45,754 bases of DNA from positions 1-45,754 of the forward strand of contig JAJZPB010000005.1 of NCBI GenBank assembly GCA_021811365.1, given 5' to 3'. The stretch's first letter is position 1. Every line of letters begins with the position of its first letter. This DNA comes from a bacterium. Its GTDB lineage: Bacteria; Patescibacteriota; Minisyncoccia; Phycocordibacterales; Phycocordibacteraceae. This document shows, one piece after another, positions 39,395-45,754 of the stretch. Made by a program: the position numbers and the translations under genes. The notes beneath the pieces are model-generated. The model did no database searches. It worked only from the letters and a program-made list of their open reading frames with translations, and had not been told where the DNA came from.

Positions 39395-40087
39395 TTAGAG
39401 CGCCTCCGGAAATCGCGCAAATGCAGCGCGCAGGTCAACGGGAACGGGCGCAACTATTTCCACGCGGCCGCCGGAAGGCAGCGGTAGGTCGAGCTTGTAC
39501 GCGTGGAGCGCGAGGCGCATAGCGCCAAGCGCGGGCGCATGATTCGGCGCATACAGTGGGTCGCACACGACGGGGTGGTGAATCGCCTTGAGGTGCACGC
39601 GAATCTGGTGCGTGCGGCCCGTCTCGGGCCGCACCTCGAGGAGTGAGAACTTTTCGCTCCCCTGCCCCGTTTCGCCGAGCACTTTGTAACGCGTGCGCGC
39701 ATCGCGCAGGCGCCCTTTCGCTTTCGGTTGCGCGCTCCGCAGGCGGAAATCTTTGCGCGACCGGCCGATGTCGAAGTCGATGAGGCCCTCGCGCTCCTTC
39801 GGCGCGCCGTACACAAGCGCGAGGTACGTCTTGCGCGCCTCGTGATTGGTAAAAGCCGCACGTAAAGACGCGTACGCGTTCTGATTTTTTGCAAAGACAA
39901 GCACGCCGCTCGTCTCTCTATCGAGCCGGTGCGCGTACGGACGTTCGAGCTCAACCTCCGGATACTTCTCCATAAACCAGTCCTCTGCCGTCTCGACGGC
40001 CGTACGGCCGTCGGCGTGCGTCATGAGCCCTGACGGCTTGTCGACAGCGACAAGGTCAGCATCTTCGTACAGAATGGGCAGCTCCAT
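39395..40087 (-). CDS. RluA-family pseudouridine synthase
   Basis: VDKPSGLMTHADGR, RPYAHRLDRETSGVLVFAKN, RPETGRTHQIRVHLKAIHHPVVCDPLY. Confidence 0.95.
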   Translation of the reverse strand: MELPILYEDADLVAVDKPSGLMTHADGRTAVETAEDWFMEKYPEVELERPYAHRLDRETSGVLVFAKNQNAYASLRAAFTNHEARKTYLALVYGAPKEREGLIDFDIGRSRKDFRLRSAQPKAKGRLRDARTRYKVLGETGQGSEKFSLLEVRPETGRTHQIRVHLKAIHHPVVCDPLYAPNHAPALGAMRLALHAYKLDLPLPSGGRVEIVAPVPVDLRAAFARFPEAL

Positions 40088-40091
40088 CGGG

Positions 40092-40164
40092 TGCGCTCTG
40101 CAGGACTCGAACCTGCGACCTTCCCCGTGTAAAGGGGTTGCTCTACCAACTGAGCTAAGAGCGC
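40092..40164 (-). tRNA. tRNA-Val (TAC)
   Basis: GCGCTCTTAGCTCAGTTGGTAGAGCAACCCCTTTACACGGGGAAGGTCGCAGGTTCGAGTCCTGCAGAGCGCA. Confidence 0.94.
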
Positions 40165-40184
40165 GTCACCGGGTTACCGGTTGG

Positions 40185-40268
40185 TGGGCATGAGAGGACT
40201 TGAACCTCCACCCCCTTGCGAGGACTACGACCTGAACGTAGCGCGGCTACCAATTACGCCACATGCCC
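40185..40268 (-). tRNA. tRNA-Leu (CAG)
   Basis: GGGCATGTGGCGTAATTGGTAGCCGCGCTACGTTCAGGTCGTAG...GGAGGTTCAAGTCCTCTCATGCCCA. Confidence 0.95.
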
Positions 40269-40339
40269 GAACGTGTATGCGCTATCACAGTACCGCGCCG
40301 GCGGGCGCCGAGCAACTTATGCGAGCGCGGCGCGCGTCC

Positions 40340-41242
40340 TTACCGGTACAGCTTGATCACCTTTGTCTGGTCCTGATCCCCCAAACCCTGCTCAAGCGCC
40401 TTAGCGTATTCTGCCTGCACCGTATCGAGCACACTGAAATCCGCGCGGTATTCGCGCGCCATCGCCTGCGCGTAGCGCAGGTCCTTTTCAAGCCACTTGG
40501 TAGCGAAGTTCACCTGCGTGTCTGGCGCATCGCGATTATTCAACAGCGCAATGGTCACCTGGCTTGCCGGGCCCATGGCGCCGTCAACGAGCGCGAACTG
40601 TACCGCACCAAGGTCGAGCCCCGCCTTCTGCGCAAGCGCAGCCGCTTGTGCAGCGGCATCGCTATGAATGCCAGTGAGCGCATTTAAAACGAGCTTGAAG
40701 CGCATGCCCGCACCACTTCTCCCGAAGTGGTATATCTTTGCGGAAATAGCTTCGAGTGCGGGCCGCGCGCGCTCGAGCACCCTAGCATCGCCGCCCACAA
40801 GAAGCCGCAGCGTGCCACCCTCAGCGCCCGCGCGGCTCCCAGTGAGCGGCATGTCGAGAAAGTCTATCCCCGCGCCCTGACAAAGCCCGACCAACTCATC
40901 AGTCCACGCGAGCGAGAGCGTTGAGGACGCTGCATAAATCTTTCCATCCCCTTTCTGCGCTCCCGCGAGAATGCCGGTTTCGGGATTCGTCCACATCTCG
41001 CGTGAGACCGCATCGTCGGTTACGCACTCTATAATCAGGTCTGCGGCCTCTACGGCGGCGCGTGGCGAGGCAACCGATTGGGCGCCTGTCTCTACCAAAT
41101 CCGTAACGTGCGCCACCGTACGGTTCCATATCGACACGGCATGTCCTTTTTTTAGGAAGTTGTGTGCCATGCCTTTCGCCATAATGCCGGCGCCGATTAT
41201 TCCAATTCGTGCGCGTGTGTCTGTTTTCATAGGTTCTTTCAT
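40340..41242 (-). CDS. NAD(P)-dependent beta-hydroxyacid dehydrogenase / 6-phosphogluconate dehydrogenase-like
   Basis: IGIIGAGIMAKGMAHNFLKKGHAVSIWNRT; DLIIECVTDDAVSREMW; FLDMPLTGSRAGAEGGTLRLLVGG. Confidence 0.88.
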   Translation of the reverse strand: MKEPMKTDTRARIGIIGAGIMAKGMAHNFLKKGHAVSIWNRTVAHVTDLVETGAQSVASPRAAVEAADLIIECVTDDAVSREMWTNPETGILAGAQKGDGKIYAASSTLSLAWTDELVGLCQGAGIDFLDMPLTGSRAGAEGGTLRLLVGGDARVLERARPALEAISAKIYHFGRSGAGMRFKLVLNALTGIHSDAAAQAAALAQKAGLDLGAVQFALVDGAMGPASQVTIALLNNRDAPDTQVNFATKWLEKDLRYAQAMAREYRADFSVLDTVQAEYAKALEQGLGDQDQTKVIKLYR

Positions 41243-41450
41243 ACTACCGTACCGTGTAGAACAGTATGAAGACCCTTTCTCCTCGGCTTCTTTATAAGAA
41301 ACAAGGCCTACCGTCGGCGCGCCTGAAACGGCAAATGCGCAGCCGCTAAGGGTGGCGCGAGGATACAGATTCAAGCGAGCTCTCCCAAAAACGCACCAAT
41401 ACAAACAAGAAAGCCACTTCCGGGGAAGTGGCTTTCCGATGCTGCGGACG

Positions 41451-41795
41451 TCAGTGCACGACAACTTTCACCACATGCCGGTCGCGCGTCGTACCCCGCT
41501 GGAAACGCAGAATGATTTCGCGCGGTTTGCGCTTCACCACGTACCCGATGGTTTGCGCAAAGCAAATACGTTCTTCGGGTGGTATTGCGGCGTTGCGAAT
41601 GTACTCCCGAACGATAGTCCACCCTACGTCAGGGTGGCCCAGAACCTGAGCCGCCTGGATTCTCTCCCAAATCGGCGTTCGAGGGTTAGTGAGCGCCGAC
41701 TCCCACGTTCGCTTCTTCTCCGCCATTGTACGCCGTTGCCCAAAATCGCTACGGCCCGGCTGTGCATGATGGCTGCCTTCTACATACTGGTGCAT
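41451..41795 (-). CDS. Hypothetical protein
   Basis: Start ATG 41795 preceded by GTGGGAGGTACGCCT; own hairpin downstream (AAGCCACTTCC..GGAAGTGGCTT, about 41412-41435). Confidence 0.5.
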   Translation of the reverse strand: MHQYVEGSHHAQPGRSDFGQRRTMAEKKRTWESALTNPRTPIWERIQAAQVLGHPDVGWTIVREYIRNAAIPPEERICFAQTIGYVVKRKPREIILRFQRGTTRDRHVVKVVVH

Positions 41796-41888
41796 AGGCG
41801 TACCTCCCACTTGTGGCCCGCATTTGATGATACACCATTCCCTTTCTTTTGCGGCCCGGTGAGCGTGTTGGTGCTGATGACGAACTCC

Positions 41889-41906
41889 GCGCAAGGAACC
41901 TTGCGC
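41889..41906. terminator. Hairpin GCGCAAGG-AA-CCTTGCGC
   Basis: Perfect 8-bp stem. Confidence 0.4.
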
Positions 41907-41920
41907 TAGTGAACAGCCGC

Positions 41921-41997
41921 GCGCCGGAGAGGACTTCACCTGCAGGCGGACTGTCTGCGCGAGCAGGTTGTTACCACTACCGCCGCCACTCAGGCGC
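41921..41997 (-). other. Degenerate tRNA-Leu-like element (possible tRNA pseudogene)
   Basis: 3' end CAGGTGAAGTCCTCTCCGGCGC closely resembles tRNA-Leu(GAG) GAGGTTCAAGTCCTCTCCTGCGC; terminal GCGCC/GGCGC pair 77 nt apart; no valid anticodon arm found. Confidence 0.4.
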
Positions 41998-42073
41998 GGA
42001 AAAATGTGGGCAACGAAAGGAAATGGGCACCCTTTCGCGCAAAGCTGAATGTTCCGAATTCAAATAACCGCCG

Positions 42074-42419
42074 CTACGAAACCACTTTATTGTAGATGAG
42101 CGTAAAGAGAAGCGCGAGAACGAGAAACGTAACGACGCCTGCGGCAATCGCCTTTCCGGATCCGATACGTGGCGCGTACCGGTGAATGACGTACATGTAT
42201 GGCATCCAGGCAAAAATAGTTCCCAGCATGACGAACTGTGCGTTGCGCGACACCGCCTCCGGTCCTGAAATATGTCCGATGAAGAGATTATGAAAGCCAG
42301 GTCGTTACCGGAAACAGCACCGCCATAGCCGAGAGCGTTGGTTGCCCCGAAAGCTCGAGCAACGTCACCGTTGCTGTAATCGTTCCACCCGCGAAGAACG
42401 CAAAGATAACGTCACCCAT
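42074..42419 (-). pseudogene. Frameshifted multi-TM membrane protein gene
   Basis: Frame 1: MGDVIFAFFAGGTITATVTLLELSGQPTLSAMAVLFPVTTWLS*; frame 2 continues GFHNLFIGHISGPEAVSRNAQFVMLGTIFAWMPYMYVIHRYAPRIGSGKAIAAGVVTFLVLALLFTLIYNKVVS*. Span is 346 nt (not a multiple of 3). Confidence 0.6.
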
Positions 42420-42713
42420 GTGTTCGCGCAGTATAGCAGGACTCTTTACGAACCGCTCGTATTGCTACGTCCTGCTTTAGAGGCACTGATTTCGCGAGCA
42501 GAACAGCGAGATGGGCGGTATAGGCACGCGGGTAACACGCCTTTTGAGCTGTGTTAAGGAATCTTCCATTCGGGACGCTGCGCACACAGTGATTCGTTTT
42601 ACAAACCCGTGACGGCTTGATACTGATGAGATTTGGGTCTACTCTTTGCTTCAGCGGAATTCTTAATGGAATTTCGTGCCCCGCTGCACAGTTCTTCCTA
42701 GAAGGAGGCCTTC

Positions 42714-43130
42714 ATGGCTGACACGATTGTGGTAGACGAGTTCCTCTATGCGCGGGCATTGAGTGAGATTGTCGCCGTGCGCCGCACTAAATACCCTCAG
42801 ATGCCGGAATCGGAGATTCGGGCCGCGGCTGCCGCACTGTTCGCAGCTGCCTTGCGTTTCGCCACGGAATACTACGGCAACTGCGCGCCCCGACCAATGC
42901 CCGTACGGTCCGTCGTCCCCTCGTCGCTACCTGACGGTTCTCAACAAGGGGCTAACACAAGCGCAGAACGGGTGCGCTATACGATGCAGCAAATTGCATC
43001 AAGCTCGGCTGTGAGAATCCAGTTCGATCTCCGTGCGCGGCTCGTAGGGTTCTTTACAAGACTCATCGCGCTTCGCGAGGAGACGGCAAGAGAAATCGTC
43101 GACGACTGCATTCTCGGCCAACAAAGATGA
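42714..43130 (+). CDS. Hypothetical protein
   Basis: SD AGAAGGAGGCCTTC-ATG; terminator downstream. Confidence 0.6.
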   Translation: MADTIVVDEFLYARALSEIVAVRRTKYPQMPESEIRAAAAALFAAALRFATEYYGNCAPRPMPVRSVVPSSLPDGSQQGANTSAERVRYTMQQIASSSAVRIQFDLRARLVGFFTRLIALREETAREIVDDCILGQQR

Positions 43131-43155
43131 GCACGTGGCGTACTCTGTCGCCGAC

Positions 43156-43193
43156 GAGCCCCCAGCCTGCAAGGCTTGAGGGCTCCTCTTTTT
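43156..43193 (+). terminator. Intrinsic terminator GAGCCC...GGGCTCCTCTTTTT
   Basis: Stem-loop plus U-run after the 42714-43130 gene. Confidence 0.7.
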
Positions 43194-43263
43194 AAAACGC
43201 TGTGCGGCCAAGATTCCCGCGCGCGCAGCGCATGCGGTCCGTACACCAGGCACTAACAAGTGC

Positions 43264-43288
43264 CCCCGGTATGTTAGACATACCGGGG
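43264..43288. terminator. Hairpin CCCCGGTATGT-TAG-ACATACCGGGG
   Basis: Perfect 11-bp stem, 3-nt loop. Confidence 0.55.
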
Positions 43289-43302
43289 CCCTTTGCTCGG
43301 CT

Positions 43303-43337
43303 ACGAAAAAGAAAGGGCGCTTGTCTTTCTTTTTCGT
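43303..43337 (-). terminator. Hairpin ACGAAAAAGAAAG-N9-CTTTCTTTTTCGT
   Basis: Perfect 13-bp stem just downstream of tRNA-Arg. Confidence 0.6.
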
Positions 43338-43349
43338 TGTCTCACTCAG

Positions 43350-43421
43350 TGCCCCCGGTAGGAATCGGACCTACATCAGCGGCTTAGAAGTCCGCGGCTC
43401 TATCCATTGAGCTACAGGGGC
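43350..43421 (-). tRNA. tRNA-Arg (TCT)
   Basis: GCCCCTGTAGCTCAATGGATAGAGCCGCGGACTTCTAAGCCGCTGATGTAGGTCCGATTCCTACCGGGGGCA. Confidence 0.93.
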
Positions 43422-43460
43422 GAAACGGCTGTCGCACTCTAGCCTACCGCTACTATGCAA

Positions 43461-43763
43461 TTATTGCGATGGGTCAGCAAACTGGAGCGTTGCACTCGCA
43501 TACTTTTGCTCTTGCGCAGCTCGTTCAGCAAAAAGCATTTGAACGTTTTGGAGCATTGACTGGTCGAACGCCGGAGTACTCGATGCGCTTGGCGCCGCAA
43601 TGCTACCACCGTTTGCAACGGTATCGAACAACCGCGCATTTCCGACCACCACCACGCACAAAATGACCACCGTAACCGCAAGTAGCGTAAGCCAATCGCG
43701 AACCGGGTCGGGACGCTGTGGCAGTTTCTTTAGCACGTCTTTTATAGAGATGGGTAGTTGCAT
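43461..43763 (-). CDS. Small single-TM protein at the end of the pilMNO block
   Basis: PVRDWLTLLAVTVVILCVVVVGNARLF; same strand, 12 nt after pilO-like gene. Confidence 0.65.
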   Translation of the reverse strand: MQLPISIKDVLKKLPQRPDPVRDWLTLLAVTVVILCVVVVGNARLFDTVANGGSIAAPSASSTPAFDQSMLQNVQMLFAERAAQEQKYASATLQFADPSQ

Positions 43764-43775
43764 AGTACGTATACG

Positions 43776-44375
43776 CTATTTTGGCTGTGCACTCACGGAC
43801 GGTGCGTTTGAGTGCGAGGATGGCGAGGGGGTGGTGGTCTGCACCGCGGGCGCCGAACCACTCACTCCTCCCGCCACCGACCCGACGGTAATACTCAGAG
43901 CGGCTTCCCAGGCGTTTTTACCTTGATTTTGCAAAGAAAGACCGGTCACCTGAATGTCGTACGGGGCGTACTCAATGGCGCCGACGGTGCGCAGCACCGA
44001 GTCGAACGTGCCATCGACAGTGAGCGCTAGCGTTAGTGTGGGACGCGCGCCGTGCGTATCCGCAGAAACTGACTTCACCGTAACCAATCCGCCGAGTTGC
44101 TGACCCTGCCTCTGCAGCGAGCTGATGAAACTCACGAGAGTGTTTTCTGACACGAAGTACTGGCGTGTGGCGGCTTCCTCGTTTGACAGAGAACCGAGCG
44201 CAGCGCGAATAGAAGCAGCGCGCTCAAGGCTATTTTTCTTTGCTGTTATTTGCGCCTGCAAATCGGCAACTCGAACACTTTGCGCAGAAACGGTTCCGTA
44301 CCACAGCACATATCCGACACCCACCGCAACAAGTACGGAGAATGCTGCGACAAAGTGGAGCGGTGCGCGGATCAT
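43776..44375 (-). CDS. PilO-like type IV pilus assembly protein
   Basis: N-terminal TM, coiled coil (VADLQAQITAKKNSLERAASIRAALGSL), ferredoxin-like C-terminus; ATGA overlap with pilN-like gene. Confidence 0.7.
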   Translation of the reverse strand: MIRAPLHFVAAFSVLVAVGVGYVLWYGTVSAQSVRVADLQAQITAKKNSLERAASIRAALGSLSNEEAATRQYFVSENTLVSFISSLQRQGQQLGGLVTVKSVSADTHGARPTLTLALTVDGTFDSVLRTVGAIEYAPYDIQVTGLSLQNQGKNAWEAALSITVGSVAGGVSGSAPAVQTTTPSPSSHSNAPSVSAQPK

Positions 44376-44926
44376 GGCTGAAGCGTAACAGTAATCATAA
44401 AAGGTATCTTACTCGCCTGCGCATAGGCGGACACCGGCAAGTCCGCGCTCGCAACAAATGGCGCGGCCTGGAGCGCGGCTTGGTACGCCTGGAGTGACGT
44501 ACGATCGCTCGCAATGCCGCTAATGTCGAGCGTGCCCGCGCGCGCACCGGATGGTGGTGCGTACACAAAACCGCTAAGTTGCACGCCCGGGCGCGCAACA
44601 CTAAGCGCTTTCGTCAGGATATCGGTCGCTTTTGGGGTCCGCGAGAGCGCCGACAGCGTTTTAAGGTCGCTTTCGAGCGCCGCAAGCTGCGCGGTAAGCG
44701 CGGTATCGGCAGTAGAAGAAAGCGCGGACGCAACAGTCGCGAGCTGCACCTCGTGCGCAGCGATTTCCCGCGAAAGAAGCGCGTGTGCGGGCAGCAGCAA
44801 CCCTGCTGCTACGAGCAGCAGCCCTATACCAGCGACTACCGTAACGGTGGCAAGCCGGAATAGATACGCGCGATGCAGCGTGCGGCGGCGTTCAACGGGC
44901 AGCAGGTCGGTACGGTCAGGCTCCAT
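44372..44926 (-). CDS. PilN-like type IV pilus assembly protein
   Basis: MEPDRTDLLPVERRRTLHRAYLFRLATVTVVAGIGLLLVAAGLLLPAHALLSREIAAHE...; TM then coiled coil; position after pilM. Confidence 0.75.
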   Translation of the reverse strand: MEPDRTDLLPVERRRTLHRAYLFRLATVTVVAGIGLLLVAAGLLLPAHALLSREIAAHEVQLATVASALSSTADTALTAQLAALESDLKTLSALSRTPKATDILTKALSVARPGVQLSGFVYAPPSGARAGTLDISGIASDRTSLQAYQAALQAAPFVASADLPVSAYAQASKIPFMITVTLQP

Positions 44927-45754
44927 AGGGTAACGTGAAGTCGCGCAGCGCGAGACCGATTGCTGTCGCATACGCGAGCGACTCTCCATAGTCGAGCGGC
45001 GGCAGCCACGCCTCGCGCGAGGCAAAATTCGTAAAGACGTCTCCCGCCAAGACCGGCACGCGCAGCGCCCCCTCAAGATACTCAGGGAACCCTCTGAGCG
45101 ACGCGTTGCCGCCGACGAGCAGAATGCGCGAGACTGGTTCGTGTTGCTTGGTGACAGCAACGCGCTCTTGCCAGTACTGAAGCCGCCGCGCAAGCTCATC
45201 GCGGATTGCTGACACGGTCGAAAGCATCGCAGCAAGGTAGTCTTCGTTCCCCGCGGTAGGCACAATGCCGCGCTCTGCCTTTACGCGGCGCGCCTCTTGT
45301 TCGGTGACGCCAAAATGTTTTTGTACCGCGAGCGTGAGCGCGTGCCCGCCTATACCGATGGTCGTCGCGAAGCGCGGCACGCGCTTTTCAAGGACCGCAA
45401 TCTTGGTGGTCGTCTTCCCCACATCGACGATGAGCACTGTTGCTGCATCATCCGGCCGCAAGAGTGCACGCGCCATGGCAAAAGTTTCGCTTTCAAGCGA
45501 ACGTACTCCGACGTTTGCAGCATCGAACACAGCGAGCGACTCGTCGACCACGCGCCGCGCAAATCCGACGCCGGCTACGCGTGTACTTCCCTGCGCGGCG
45601 GGACCATCGGCGACCACGTCAAAAGCCGCATCGGCGGGTGAAAGCGGAATGTATTCATCCAAGTGCTGTTCAACCTCAATAAGCCACTCCGATTTATCCG
45701 CGCCGCTGACAGTCGTCTCAAACAGATACGACTTCGGTTCGGGGAGCGCCGCGT
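44916..45754 (-). CDS. pilM: PilM-like actin-fold type IV pilus protein (partial, continues past right edge)
   Basis: ATVLIVDVGKTTTKIAVLEKRVPRFATTIGIGGHALTLAVQKHFGVTEQEARRVK; frame remains open to 45754 (ALPEPKSYLFETTVSGADKSEWLIEVEQHLDEYIPLSP). Confidence 0.85.
   Translation of the reverse strand, partial: AALPEPKSYLFETTVSGADKSEWLIEVEQHLDEYIPLSPADAAFDVVADGPAAQGSTRVAGVGFARRVVDESLAVFDAANVGVRSLESETFAMARALLRPDDAATVLIVDVGKTTTKIAVLEKRVPRFATTIGIGGHALTLAVQKHFGVTEQEARRVKAERGIVPTAGNEDYLAAMLSTVSAIRDELARRLQYWQERVAVTKQHEPVSRILLVGGNASLRGFPEYLEGALRVPVLAGDVFTNFASREAWLPPLDYGESLAYATAIGLALRDFTLPYGA

Noticed and set aside
43264-43337. Two hairpins beside tRNA-Arg considered as REP-family members
   Set aside because: Arms share no sequence with the TGGAAGGT family; better explained as terminators.

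Overview
The window looks like a Candidate Phyla Radiation (Parcubacteria, probably Kaiserbacteria-like) chromosome segment. The lineage is inferred from gene content and protein style, not from a search. It is dense and mostly minus-strand. Core genes: ftsK, recA, efp, rpsF-ssb-rpsR, tatD, metG, glyQS, recO, ileS, argS, glyA, dut, tmk, thyX, a two-domain dcd, secE-nusG-rplK, mscL, rplS, an rluA-type pseudouridine synthase, five tRNAs (His-GTG, Leu-GAG, Val-TAC, Leu-CAG, Arg-TCT), and a type IV pilus pilM-N-O block running off the right edge. Most notable observations: (1) an IleRS with a complete histidine-phosphatase (phosphoglycerate mutase-like) domain inserted just before the second half of the catalytic domain; (2) a RAYT-type Y1 transposase flanked by TGGAAGGT-NNN-ACCTTCCA palindromes, with further copies 26 kb away; (3) a contiguous glyA-dut-tmk-thyX-dcd block that covers dCTP to dTDP; (4) a GcrA-like regulator; (5) EF-P with a substituted modification loop; (6) a duplicated tRNA-His 3' end and a degenerate tRNA-Leu-like element; (7) a frameshifted membrane-protein gene absent from the ORF track; (8) a structured, terminator-bearing intergenic region upstream of a giant surface protein. 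No rRNA or CRISPR was seen.
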